64,000 bases of DNA from Nitzschia sp. DOCU1. Lineage: Eukaryota > Bacillariophyta > Bacillariophyceae > Bacillariales > Bacillariaceae. Shown piece by piece: positions 53,022-63,749 of this stretch (positions are counted from its first letter, which is position 1; each line of letters starts with the position of its first letter). Below the pieces are notes generated by a model. That model saw only the letters and a list, made by a program, of their open reading frames with translations. It searched no databases and was not told where the DNA came from. Both the position numbers and the translations under genes were made by a program. Where the stretch lies: the NCBI GenBank assembly GCA_951394045.1, contig OX595992.1:186001-250000 (forward strand), in the 5' to 3' direction.

Positions 53022-54079
53022 ACTCTAGAGAGAAAGGGAAGCATCAACTTTGTAATTAATAGTGATATGCTTGGCAAAATAGGAATTGTCGAGAGCTGAT
53101 GCGTTCGGGGAATAGAACAAGGCGCAATCGTCTTGTGGCCATGCGAAATACTTGCTTATGCCGAATCGGTTGTGAGGGCCTCGACGAAGTGAACCTCTGA
53201 GGTGTCGGCATCAAAGCGGAATCTGGCGCAAGTCAATGCTTCAAGTCGTTATCACAAAAGTGACGCCTGCACTTTAGCGGAAGGCCTCTTCCAACAGGCT
53301 GTCCGGAAATCCTCGGCAATCCCCGCACCCCTAAAAACAGACCCCGGAACTTCTGTGGTCAGCCTTGTGACCTCCATCCAACCAATGTGAACTCTTACCG
53401 CAGGGGGTGGAACTTTTGCTGTAGCACTTCGAAGAGGCACAGTACAGTACCACTTTTGAAAATCTCCGAATGCACAAGGGGTTCTTCCGAGCAAAACGGC
53501 ATAAGCTGAAACGGGATCAACGTGTCGCCAGGGAGGGATAAAGAAAAGCCCCATGGGAGCTTCGCTTCTACATTTATAAATAAATCGGGGTGCTAAAAGG
53601 CGCTAACGCAAGGTATTAAGAAAACTACCGGTAGCGTCCCCCCTTGAAACATGTACTCTAAAAAAGACCAACATTTCCATTGCATTTGATTGATATCACC
53701 AGACAGTTCGAAACTATCTACAAGTTTGGATTCTCAACTCATCATCACATTAGACCAACCATAGAAAGAGCACCATGTCAATAAAGCTTGACGAGAATCG
53801 GACCCCCCTTTCATATGTGAGATAAAAGCAACTCGAATCGAACGAGAACGTGTGGTCATCCAGATATGTTTCGACTGATTTTTTCCTTTTGCTCTCCCTC
53901 ACATGCTCTCCCTTTCGCTACTTCTTTGGTAGATACAACCTGCCATTTTACGCATTGAATCATCGTCTGACGGTATATTCCCAGAAACAAGCGAGACGAG
54001 GGCGACGGCAAACTCAATATCTTCCTGCTCCAGCAGCAGCGACAACCCTTTCCCAACGATCATCCGCAACGACAAAACG
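53022..54079. other. Intergenic between family C copies 2 and 3
   Basis: About 1.06 kb with a TACCGGTA palindrome at 53625. Small frames at 53202-53554 and 53850-54086 show no domain. Confidence 0.45.
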
Positions 54080-56719
54080 ATGGTAGCTTATCGCTTCGAC
54101 GAAGACAAGTGCTTCGGAACTGACAAAGATTCAATGACGGTTGGGGGCGCGGCTGACCAGCAACGCATCCCTGGTACAAAATCTTTGCTGCGTTTCGAGA
54201 ACATGCCGATTGTCTTGCCAAGCCAGCTTCTTGACGATTGTTGCACTTACAAGGGGCGAAAACGTCGAAATGATTTATCGCCAACGAAAGAAGTTGAGGC
54301 CGATATAAGCGTGGACCAAACGGAGTGTTACCACCGCCACGTAGCAGCAATGGTGGAACAAACGGTCCTTGCTATGGGCACTTCTCCGAAGGGGGAAACA
54401 GCGTTAGCGTTCAACCTTCCTCACGTCGCTGACGACGCAGGTGGGGACAACTCCCCCACCCTCCAGACGCCCCCCGATGCAACACATTTGCCTCACAAAT
54501 TGTCAGTCCTTAGTCCGAGGACGAATGTCCTTCTTCCTGCTCCCAGACGAGTCGAAAGCGTCTTCTCGAGTAGTATGCTTAGTCCGGAACAAAAGGACAG
54601 GTTACGAGAGCTCCAGGAAACGTCCAAGATCACGAAGGCAATGCCGCTACCACTGGGGACGTTGTTAAGTGCTTCTAACAACAATCCATGCGGGGACGCC
54701 AGGTCACGCTCGGCCATGCCCCTAGCAGAAGGGTACCAACTTACCGGTAGTCTTGGCGAGGAATCAGATGCTCTATTGTCCTTGCGAATCTCAGCATCGA
54801 TAGATGACGCATGCAAACCAGCCAAGGTGAAAGTGTCGCCTCTAACTCAAGCTCTGGTGGAAAAAAGAACGAACTGTTCCTCCGCCAAATCGATCCATCA
54901 AGCGCGACGTCAGCCCTTTGGTTACAAATCCAAGTCGGTCGATGGACTTTTCAATTATCGGGGATCTTTACTTGGTGAAAAGGACAAGGGTAATTCCCGT
55001 TGGAACTCCTCGGGTTCTCACCACGATCTTGTACAGCTGCGAAAACAGGAAGACACTCATTCTCAAAAGCTGGACCGCGTGCCGATCAGCAAAGAGCAAC
55101 TTGAGACCATGAAAGCGCTGCTTTTGGGGGAACCGATCACGCCCCGCAGACCTAGCAAGGAGAAGACACCCAACGTCCGCACGAGTCGTTCCTCCCCGTC
55201 GTTGTCCGCCTTCTCATCACCGCAGGAATGCCTGGTCTCATCCTCTCGCTGGGAGGCGAAGTCATGTGAACACTCCGAGAAAAGTGATCGGTCTCCCACC
55301 ACCCCCCGCATGCTACGCAAGGAGAGACCCGAAATCCGCACAAGCCGTTCCTCTCCATCGCTGTTCGCCATTTCATCATCGCTGCGATGTGGGCCCCCGG
55401 GGAAAGCTCCATCTCGATGGGAGGCCAAGTCACCGAGCAACATGATTTCTCCTTCTTCGACTTTCCAAAAGAGCGAACAGAGGCAGTCTCCAAGGTTGAA
55501 AGGACTGGGCAACGCCCCAGTCAATAGAGAGCAACTAGAGGCCATGTGGGCGCTACTCTTGGTGGATGAAGAACCGGCTCCGTCTAGTAGCCTACAAAGC
55601 AAGATGCAAGGTTTCAAGAAGAATGCCCGCACGAGCAATTCCGCTCCAGATTTGTTTGCCACTTCGTCACCATTGAAGGAGCGCGGCTACGACGCAGCAA
55701 CGGTTTCGTCTCGCTGGCAGGCAATCTCGCCGGAAGCACACTCCAACAAACAACGCCGATTTTCCTCTCCTTCTTTGATTCTCCAGCAGAAAAAAGTTGT
55801 GGACCAGTCTCCAAGCTTACAAACAACCAAAAACTCTGGTCGTTGGACCGACGAGTCGTCCGCTTCTCATCGTTCCAGCAGCATCCAGGCTCCCGAGACA
55901 CCCGAACGAAAACCCTCCTATCATGTTGTTCCCAAGAAGCACAACATCTCGTGTCCTTCGCTGGATGACTGGTTGTTGTCCCCACCCGAAACCGTGGCAT
56001 TGAATTCTTTGATGCAAAGTCAAAATGACAAGAGTACTTCAGTGAAGATGCGGGGGGTACTGAGTGCTGGAGGCGTATCTTTGCTTGTCAAGGAAGAAGA
56101 ACAATGCTTGGGTCAAATGCGACGCCTTTCCCTCCCCTCCTCGATGAACAAGAATAAGAATGACCGGACCAACGAAGGGGAAATGGACGACCACCAAGTT
56201 TCAAGGAATAGCACTTGGGATAAGACCACTACTACCACTTCCAAAAGCGAGGGTGACAAGAAGACGAAGAATCGGTTTGATGACATTCTTCATGCATCTG
56301 GTCCTTGTACCGCTCGCGTAGCTTGCTGCTTGAGATCACCAACACCGACTACTACTACAAAGAGTAGTAGCAGCAGCAAAAGTCCGTACTACCAAGTAGC
56401 TTCCAAGGCGGCCCTCATGGATGACGGAGAAGAACGACGCACATCATCAAAGCGGCGCGGTGGATACTCTGAGACTCGTGGTCAACCGGGCAGCAACAGG
56501 CCCCCAGTAGGGATGAAGCTTCCCATTTTGGATACGTCGTCGTTTTTGTTGAAGGACAGCCGCATGACGAGTGATCGTCATTGTGCCTTGCCGCGAAACA
56601 AGTCGGATTTACGAGATTTTTTGCGTGTCAGGGACAGCCCCCAGTCCTCGACGACAACTTGCCGCGCATCCAAATCTTGTAATGACATGCCGCTGCTGAA
56701 ACCACCACCACTGTCGTAG
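54080..56719 (+). CDS. Large disordered Ser-rich protein with PFGYKSKS motif (family C, copy 3)
   Basis: 879 residues from the ATG at 54080 (ACGATGG). Islands in the same order as copy 1: LSPEQKDRLRELQETSK, RQPFGYKSKSVDGLFNYRG, ISKEQLETMKALLLGEPITP, a second NREQLEAMWALLLVDEEPAP, SPPETVALNSLMQSQNDKST then SVKM, LGQMRRLSLPSSM. An RTSRSSPSLSAFSS-type element followed by SRWEAKS recurs about three times (about 55180-55740), showing internal duplication. The EEDELRxQLAELYGQ block seen in copies 1 and 2 is absent. Mostly disordered and Ser/Pro-rich with many basophilic-kinase-like RxxS sites. Function unknown. Confidence 0.82.
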   Translation: MVAYRFDEDKCFGTDKDSMTVGGAADQQRIPGTKSLLRFENMPIVLPSQLLDDCCTYKGRKRRNDLSPTKEVEADISVDQTECYHRHVAAMVEQTVLAMGTSPKGETALAFNLPHVADDAGGDNSPTLQTPPDATHLPHKLSVLSPRTNVLLPAPRRVESVFSSSMLSPEQKDRLRELQETSKITKAMPLPLGTLLSASNNNPCGDARSRSAMPLAEGYQLTGSLGEESDALLSLRISASIDDACKPAKVKVSPLTQALVEKRTNCSSAKSIHQARRQPFGYKSKSVDGLFNYRGSLLGEKDKGNSRWNSSGSHHDLVQLRKQEDTHSQKLDRVPISKEQLETMKALLLGEPITPRRPSKEKTPNVRTSRSSPSLSAFSSPQECLVSSSRWEAKSCEHSEKSDRSPTTPRMLRKERPEIRTSRSSPSLFAISSSLRCGPPGKAPSRWEAKSPSNMISPSSTFQKSEQRQSPRLKGLGNAPVNREQLEAMWALLLVDEEPAPSSSLQSKMQGFKKNARTSNSAPDLFATSSPLKERGYDAATVSSRWQAISPEAHSNKQRRFSSPSLILQQKKVVDQSPSLQTTKNSGRWTDESSASHRSSSIQAPETPERKPSYHVVPKKHNISCPSLDDWLLSPPETVALNSLMQSQNDKSTSVKMRGVLSAGGVSLLVKEEEQCLGQMRRLSLPSSMNKNKNDRTNEGEMDDHQVSRNSTWDKTTTTTSKSEGDKKTKNRFDDILHASGPCTARVACCLRSPTPTTTTKSSSSSKSPYYQVASKAALMDDGEERRTSSKRRGGYSETRGQPGSNRPPVGMKLPILDTSSFLLKDSRMTSDRHCALPRNKSDLRDFLRVRDSPQSSTTTCRASKSCNDMPLLKPPPLS

Positions 56720-57459
56720 AGATAACGCACTGCATAAAACCCTTTTTTGAAACCCCATCCGTCCTGACATTCACAAGGGAAAAAACGCAGATTGATAGTC
56801 TTCACTCCAAAGAGTCTCATGGCAAGAAAGCCAACAGCAAGATCCTCTCGCAGATCATGCAAGAAATGCCTAGACGGCAGTGGAGAAGAACATATCTAAA
56901 CTCCGAAACGTCAAGTGTTTTGGATGAATGGATCTGCGCTGTGGCGGTCCATGATCATGGGCTGATGAGTGAATGATGATGGAAGCATCGTCTGATTCAC
57001 CGCCTGCTGCTGCTCCAACAAAACGACAAAAGGAAAGAGCTAGTACCATGCCATGCTTCCTGAATTACATGCATATAACTTTAAGGATCCGAAAAGCAGC
57101 AGCATGAACGACAGTTGTCAATGGGGATGGGCAACATGGTAAGATCAACGATAATAATGGCGTCGCCTCTCTCTATTGCGTTCTGCGGCTCGAGCGTGCG
57201 TGGGTGGAGACTAAACAATTGACCAATCACATATCTGAAGCTAAAACATCGACCAATCATATTACCAAAAAGCTGAACAAGTATTCGAATGTGTCGGATA
57301 CACATTTTAACAAAACGCAAAGTGCTTTTTGGCGAGCAACGCGACAAGTCAGCCAAGGAGCCCAATGAAGAGTGGTCTTATTGACCATTAGACATATCCG
57401 CTATTCGTTTCGAGTGATGGCTCTCTTGCCTATCGTACGATAGACTACTAGCGGTTTGA
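56720..57459. other. Intergenic, no supportable gene
   Basis: About 740 bp. Short minus-strand frames (56578-56862, 57081-57365) have no domain. Contains a direct repeat GACCAATCA-type pair near 57220-57255. Confidence 0.4.
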
Positions 57460-58257
57460 ATGCGTGTGTGGCAGTTGTGGTTGTTGGTTGTGTTTCTACT
57501 GGAGTGCCAGGGTCGCCATGATCACATGACGATGATGATCTTTGGCATTACGGGCCGATCGTCGCGACGATCCATGGCTGCCTTTGCAGCACCACGGTCA
57601 CGTCGTTGCGACGGGTTCCTACAGCAAAAGAATGATCGTCAACATGGCTATCATGGCGTTATTTCGCCAAGGCTCGGGCAACTCCTCCCGATGCCTCTGG
57701 TGTATCATCCACAGCCAGTCCTTGTGCGCCTCTTTTCCACTTTGGGCAACGACGACACATCGTTGATTCCCACCAAGAATTGTACTCGCTCCAATCCCTT
57801 CGAGTGGGATGAATTGTACGAATTGATTGTGATACAAAAGGACCTGGCGGGACTTTGTCGCAGCCGACCCGTCGAGGAATCGTATATCCAACACCGTCAA
57901 CGACTTGCCACCACCTACGATTCCATCTATGATTACATTCTATACTCAAAATTTGGTCTACCACGTCAATGGAATGATCAAACTAATCGCTGGTATGTAC
58001 CTTTGACTACTAATAGCAATAACGACAAGGTGCTCGTTCCAAATGACTTTCCCTACTTTACAGCGCCCGGAATCGATCACTGGGTTCTTTGGAAACTCGG
58101 CGAAAAGGTCAACCAGAAAGATATCGACCAAGCACTCGAAACCTTGCAACGTCAGCACAATGCTTCTTCCGATATTATATATTGGGAAAATCCTCCGCAT
58201 TTAAAGTCCTTGCCCGGAATTGACCATATTCATCTTCTTGCCAAGCAACGAACTTGA
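57460..58257 (+). CDS. DUF3605-like protein with signal and possible plastid presequence
   Basis: 265 residues from the ATG at 57460. The N-terminal hydrophobic segment VWQLWLLVVFLLECQG acts as a probable signal peptide. About 25 residues later SMAAFAAPRSRRC resembles the ASAFAP plastid motif, though its distance from the hydrophobic core is longer than usual. The C-terminal half matches the DUF3605 pattern known from fungi and protists: NPFEWDELYELIVIQKDLAG; a YDSIYDYILYSKFG helix; VPNDFPYFTAPGIDHWVLWK; then DIIYWENPPHLKSLPGIDHI, the twin His-containing GIDH repeats being the family hallmark. Biochemical role is unknown for the family. Confidence 0.82.
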   Translation: MRVWQLWLLVVFLLECQGRHDHMTMMIFGITGRSSRRSMAAFAAPRSRRCDGFLQQKNDRQHGYHGVISPRLGQLLPMPLVYHPQPVLVRLFSTLGNDDTSLIPTKNCTRSNPFEWDELYELIVIQKDLAGLCRSRPVEESYIQHRQRLATTYDSIYDYILYSKFGLPRQWNDQTNRWYVPLTTNSNNDKVLVPNDFPYFTAPGIDHWVLWKLGEKVNQKDIDQALETLQRQHNASSDIIYWENPPHLKSLPGIDHIHLLAKQRT

Positions 58258-58608
58258 GAATGATAAATACTGGTAGGGAGAACACATGGGGCATCGAATC
58301 GGTATTGGATGACACCAACAACAACGACGCACTTTGGGCGGACAGGCACTGCTATTGTGATATCTATTTCGTCGCCTCTTGTTTGATGTCGCCAGTGGCA
58401 TCATGGTTGAGCGAAAAAAGACGCTGAGATGCTGGGCTTTTTTCGTTGCTCAACATTCTACCTCGGATACAAAACCACCTAGTCGCGCATTGGTGGTATT
58501 TAGATCATTAGTAGAATGAATGGTGGCTAAATCTCTGAGTTTATCGAACTTTTAGCGTCACTTCTGTATTCACATAACAACCCATGCTGTTGAGTCGCCT
58601 TCAAATCT
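58258..58608. other. Convergent intergenic region
   Basis: About 350 bp between convergent stops; nothing recognised. Confidence 0.4.
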
Positions 58609-59592
58609 TTAGAACCCCATATTCATACTGTCTTGTGGGTGCAACAAGGAATCAGGTATTTCTCGTGGTCCAAACGCTTCCATAACGGACGTGGGGCTCT
58701 TATTGTCCGCACCAAAGAGCTTTGTTCCCTCTTGGTGGCTAAAGACACCAATGCTTTGGCAACTATCTTGCCAGCATGATGCAATGTGATGGTGCCCATC
58801 CTCGATCTTGAGCGACGACGACGAATCATCGTGGTGGTCATTCCTCACCCTTGATTGCAAGTCATTATCGAACGACAAGCCTGCAACGGCACTGTCATTA
58901 TACCGGGCATACTGCGGGATCACCTGCATGGAATTGGATGCCTGCTCCGCGGCACGAGGGGATTCCTCGGATGACGCGAGTATTGACGTATCGACTTTGA
59001 TTGCCCCCAACAATTTCGGAACCTTGTGAAGATTCTCGTCTGACGAAGATACTGTGCCTCTTGCACCGTCGTTGCTGGCAGAAGAAGATGGTTCCTCTTG
59101 TTGGTGCTTGCTGTTGCTGCAAATCCTTTTGCCATCATCAGAGATCAATAATACGTCGGTACCCGGGTCGTTCACCCCCATGTCCTCAAACAAGTCTGCG
59201 AAAAAGTTTTGTAGAGGATTCCGTCGCTGTTGGGTAGAACGATCATCATGCACGGTACTAGACGGATGACCGATCTCTTGGTGGAGGTAGCGTCGCGGTT
59301 GGCCCATTTGACCGCGAGAAGTAGGGAGAAAAGACTTCCGCTGGGGTTTTGGTGGTGTCCCAAGCATGTCGACAGCTCCCATTGTCCTCTTCTCTGAACG
59401 CATTGAATGATCTTGGCCATTTGCAACGTTCGACCATGGAATACGCGATGGCCACGGTTTCAAGGGTTTGTCGTCGTCGAAGCGGGTAGTATTTGCTGCC
59501 TTTGGTAGCTGTTCGAGTAAAATGTCCCCGAAACTCTTTCCAGCATTCTTGCCGGTGCTCTCCTGTTCATTATTGTTGTTAGATGTTGTCAT
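58609..59592 (-). CDS. Disordered protein of unknown function
   Basis: 327 residues from the ATG at 59592 (MTTSNNNNEQESTG); the frame extends upstream only to a TTG. Polar and low-complexity. Ordered-looking islands are GKSFGDILLEQLPKAANTTR, NPLQNFFADLFEDMGVNDPG then TDVLLISDDGKRIC, and KVPKLLGAIKVDTSILASSE. No family recognised and no targeting signal. The uninterrupted frame and the amphipathic islands support a real gene. Confidence 0.65.
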   Translation of the reverse strand: MTTSNNNNEQESTGKNAGKSFGDILLEQLPKAANTTRFDDDKPLKPWPSRIPWSNVANGQDHSMRSEKRTMGAVDMLGTPPKPQRKSFLPTSRGQMGQPRRYLHQEIGHPSSTVHDDRSTQQRRNPLQNFFADLFEDMGVNDPGTDVLLISDDGKRICSNSKHQQEEPSSSASNDGARGTVSSSDENLHKVPKLLGAIKVDTSILASSEESPRAAEQASNSMQVIPQYARYNDSAVAGLSFDNDLQSRVRNDHHDDSSSSLKIEDGHHHIASCWQDSCQSIGVFSHQEGTKLFGADNKSPTSVMEAFGPREIPDSLLHPQDSMNMGF

Positions 59593-60714
59593 CTTTAGAT
59601 GTATGCTGTTTGCTTGTAACAACAACGCCCGACAATCCGTCCATTGGCAACATCCAAAAGTTATGCGTGGGAAGCCCTTCTTCTAGGTAGATCAATTATC
59701 GGTTGGGAATGGGAAGCGGTGAAATAGCTAATCATCGTCACACAATAGGGACCTTATGTAAGGCGTGCATCTTTTCAGTCATCGACAATAAAAGTTACGC
59801 TAGAGCACATGTCTTGTCGACGAAAGTGGCTATCCAGAAGAGGTTGGGGGAAGGGGCACTCGTTCATTCAACAAAAAAACCGTATTTTAGTGCTATTCTA
59901 CCAAATTCCGGAAGCAATCGGGCATACCTCTTACATTGTGAACGGAACAATCCGCTGCCTTTAGTCTCCCCAAAGGCATAATAAATTATTAGCTCGAATG
60001 ACGAACGACTTCTTCTGAATGATGATGGCATAATTGTATAGCCCAATCCGGTACCTTTAGTCTCCCCAAAAGGCATAATAAATTATTAGCTCGGACGACG
60101 AATGACGTCGTCTGAGTGGCGTCGACTCAAGCGAATGTTATGGTAGGAAGCGTTTGGCCAGGCACCGACTTGCAAACTTCGTCTCATTCATTTTCTTTGA
60201 AGTAGTTCGAAAGGCATTATGGAACCGATTCTCAGTGAAGATTTATCAACTCCCCGAATTATGTTTGCGACTTTAAGCCCCAGGCGTATTAGTGGTGTCT
60301 TTATCTTTAATTAAAATGTTTGTTCTTACTTCAATGCAAACAGCTATTTAAATATTCAACTGCTACGAAGGTACACACCTGATTGCCTCTGACTGCCCAT
60401 AAAGGCCCGATGGATGATCTCGGGGGAGTAAATTGTCCAACGCACGTTGTGGGTCATCCAAAATTACGAATTGTCCATAAGCCCGTCCCGTCGACACAGC
60501 CTTCAGAAAGGGGTCCTACTAATATCGCATACCCCCCTATGAGCGAAGCATTCTTTCCATCGTGAGGGAAGTTCGATGGTATTACGCAAGCGTAGAATTC
60601 CACGTAAAGCACTGTTTCCAAAAACGCGGCGAAAGAATCGACATCATCATCATATCGGCTCTCGCGTTGTTGTCACCCCGACCTCATTCGGCAAGCAGCA
60701 ATCATTGTTGCAAC
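59593..60714. other. Divergent intergenic region with a 96-bp-period repeat
   Basis: About 1.1 kb without a supportable gene; includes the repeat at 59948-60104. The frame leading into the next gene is open from 60562 but lacks an ATG. Confidence 0.45.
59948..60104. repeat. Direct repeat, about 58 bp x 2, period 96 bp
   Basis: CAATCCG... followed by CCTTTAGTCTCCCCAAA(A)GG and CATAATAAATTATTAGCTCG occurs at 59948-60005 and 60044 to about 60104, separated by about 38 bp of unrelated sequence. Confidence 0.85.
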
Positions 60715-61257
60715 ATGAACTTTAACAGTGGTTACAACTCTTCAGGCTTCGTGCCCTATTCTATGGACGAAAATGACGGATCTAACGTGATCGGAAATGC
60801 TAGCATGATGGAGTTTGAGCCTGCCCCAATCTCCCAAGGAGGCCGTAATGTCCATTTTGTAAGCGCGATCCATCACCTGCCACAATCCCTTACCCACCAC
60901 TGTGAAGACTTCCTGGCACTATTCTCGAAGGCTCAGCAGCAACAACATTTCATTCAAAGCAACGTTATGTCTCACGGGGGCCAGTCAGCAGGCGTGGACT
61001 TTCCACTTGACTTTGAGCCTGAACCACTCACCAACTTAAGGGACGACAGCCAGAACTCGTCTATGGGTTACAGCTCGCGGCAGCTAGGAACTCCCTCCTT
61101 CACAAACCCATCCCCACAACCATCGGTCTCTTCTTTCCGAGGTTCAAACATGTTCATGCAGCAAAACCAGCACGGCATGAACTCAATGATGATGATGGGA
61201 AACCCAACGTTATTTTCGGGGCGCCAAGATACTATTGACCTTCTGGACGATTTCTAG
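60715..61257 (+). CDS. Small Asn/Gln/Met-rich protein, unknown
   Basis: 180 residues from the ATG at 60715 (AACATGAAC). Contains a more ordered centre, VHFVSAIHHLPQSLTHHCED then FLALFSKAQQQQHFIQ, flanked by Ser/Asn/Pro-rich segments, with two MEFEPAP / DFEPEPL acidic-aromatic motifs and an acidic end QDTIDLLDDF. The repeated acidic-aromatic patches and Gln/Met-rich tail (NMFMQQNQHGMNSMMMMGNP) resemble transactivation-type disordered regions, which is only a composition argument. No family recognised. Confidence 0.6.
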   Translation: MNFNSGYNSSGFVPYSMDENDGSNVIGNASMMEFEPAPISQGGRNVHFVSAIHHLPQSLTHHCEDFLALFSKAQQQQHFIQSNVMSHGGQSAGVDFPLDFEPEPLTNLRDDSQNSSMGYSSRQLGTPSFTNPSPQPSVSSFRGSNMFMQQNQHGMNSMMMMGNPTLFSGRQDTIDLLDDF

Positions 61258-63749
61258 TGGAAGATATCAGCCTATCTAATGTCATTTGTTTTCGACCACC
61301 ATTAACCACACGGCTGTGTGTAAGAAGACGCCGGATGCATTATATGCACTCTACGATGTATTCTATGCACTCTACGATGTAAACTAGAAACCCGACAACA
61401 CAACTAGGATTCCCTAGATTCCTACTATATACTTCTTGATAGTCTGCTTCTACTAGTAGCGCTGCCCGTGGCACCCCTGAAGGATTCATCTCTAGTGGTC
61501 CAGCTTGCCAGGGATTTCACTCTCTTCCGCTACCGTAGCATGATCAAATAGCGCCGTTTGGTGTATTAATGATCCACCAAAGCAGTTGCAATGGGGACAC
61601 CGTTCTCCCTCGGACGCGCCAGATGCAACTTGCATCTCTTCCCTGCCCGCAGTGGGTTGCAGAACCATGCAATGGAAATGTGAGCGACATAGGGCTGTTG
61701 GGAATAATTGTCCGGCTTTCCGATCCCGTCGAAGAGGCATTAATTGAATGGAAAGTATCAACAGAGAACGGTCTCAGTTTCCTAACTTCAACTGAAATCC
61801 TGGCTGCCGATACTGCCTCTATGTTCAGGTTCGCATGGTAGCTGGGAGAAAATGGACGAAGTACGTAGTCCTGCATCATATAGGCATGTACATATATTTG
61901 TGACGTAGAGTCAGCGAACTATATAAGAAAATCATATATTTTGCAAGGATCCTGGGAGGGAGTTCTGCCTAGCAATTCTCATGGGAATTTTGAAGTCCTT
62001 CAGGTACTCCCCGCATGATATAATCAATGGCGGGACAAAAATTATACAGACTTGGGATTCCCTGCCGGCCGCTTGGTACGACTGGCACGAATAATACGAC
62101 ACGACTGCATGCGAACAAGGCCACGCCGCCGCCGAAGCCGACGCTACTATGAAATCGTCGGCACCACTATTTCTACTGCTAAGTTCCCACCCGCCATTTG
62201 CCCTTGTGCATGGCGGCGATGTGCAAGAAGCACCCCCCTCAACTATACTGCCCCCAGGAAGCAAGATTACAAACTCGTCCTAGATTATAGGCGGTACTAA
62301 TAGTGGCTGGGCCTCCGTTCTAAGAATAATCTAGTACCTAGTCAACCCGTTAAAACTAAAGCTAGAGAGCATCAACTTTGGCAGCCTTCATTGTTGCTGG
62401 TTGTCATCTTATTAGGAGTCATTGTTCTTGTCCATCCTTGTTATGCTGCTGCCGACTCCAGGCGACCTGCCCCTTTCTTGTTCTTCATTCGTTCGTTCCT
62501 TTTCTTTACAATGGAATCAGGATTCCTGTGCGCCGTCATCATCGTTCTCTAATTCTTTTGAGACTTTCAATATGCCAAGTATGGAAGGTGCTCAGCAATT
62601 TTGACAAGCACAAAAAGCATCCCCCGTTTGCATGCCACCGTTTCCCAGAAGGAATAAAAGCGAGGACTGCTATGTTGGTTGTGATTCCTGATTGGCTACA
62701 CCCGTCATTTGTTTGCCTTATTCTTCCATTAATGGATGATTGTTGTCGGGTGGAACAATATTCCTGATGGCTTGTTTCATTATTTCGTAACTTGTCCCGC
62801 ATTACATCGTTCAGAATAGCAAAGACAAACGCAGTGAGTAAAGGAGTGGTGGGTGAGCAATTCGATCCGCATATGCGTCATCCAAATACTGAATCCAGCT
62901 CATCATGCTTACCTTTGGTACAACACGATTTCCCGCCGCCATTGCGTGTTTGACTCGACTTGACCGAAGGCATTGGTGGTGGAATGGTCATTGGCAGAAA
63001 TGCTCATCCCTTTTGTCTTGCAGTAGAAAGCTGGCGAGAAGGGAGTTATTGGGCGCGGATGCAACATGACTGCCCCCTTCTTATACACTACAGGCAGACC
63101 AATTAATTGTCTTGAATTCACACTTGCTCATAGTCCATAACAATAAAGATGACAAGATGCATTGTCGTTCTTAATGTTTTCTTTGTGTGGTTGAGATACA
63201 CGTAATATTTAGCGCGCAGGGACTCTCCTCTATAACGGTTCTCAGTAGTAAGAACTTCGTTATTCCGATCCATCCTCTCCTCTACATATTTCTTAAGTAG
63301 TAATAACGGTATAACACGTACTGAAAAATCTTATACGATACTCGGACGCCTCTAGTATGATGCGTTCTCTACTAATAGAGAGGCGATAATCCGTCAGCAA
63401 ATTCGAAAAGGGGTTATTTTTGGTCGGCCCGAACGAACCTTTAACACTGGGCTTAATCGGAGTTTTTACAATTCGTGTCGCGTTGAAGATCCTGACCAAT
63501 AAATGTGACGGACTCAAAGATGGACTGGCGAGGACTGACTCACGGACTCGAATTGAGAAATGATGGCGGCCGACGTACAAACAGTTTCTGAATCTTCGTC
63601 GTAAACTTCGAAGCACAGCACAAGATTCACGCTCGTGTCATGGGGAGGCTACGAACTCGGTCGATGTATTTTAGTTGTTTCTCCACGCCTTCAATCAAAC
63701 ATAAAAATTGTTTCGGTTCTATCGACAGCACCATATTGATAAAATCAAG
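61258..63749. other. Intergenic, no supportable gene
   Basis: About 2.5 kb. Has an 18-bp direct repeat TATGCACTCTACGATGTA at 61343-61360 and 61364-61381. Overlapping frames at 61492-61879 on both strands, 62378-62767 (+) and 63293-63616 (-) show no domain or start context and are not called. Confidence 0.45.

Noticed and set aside
61492..61879. Overlapping frames on both strands with a CPHC-like motif
   Set aside because: A single CxxC is not enough; no start context or domain.
62378..62767. 129-codon plus-strand frame
   Set aside because: Cys/Leu/His-rich translation without family or Kozak-like start; likely chance.
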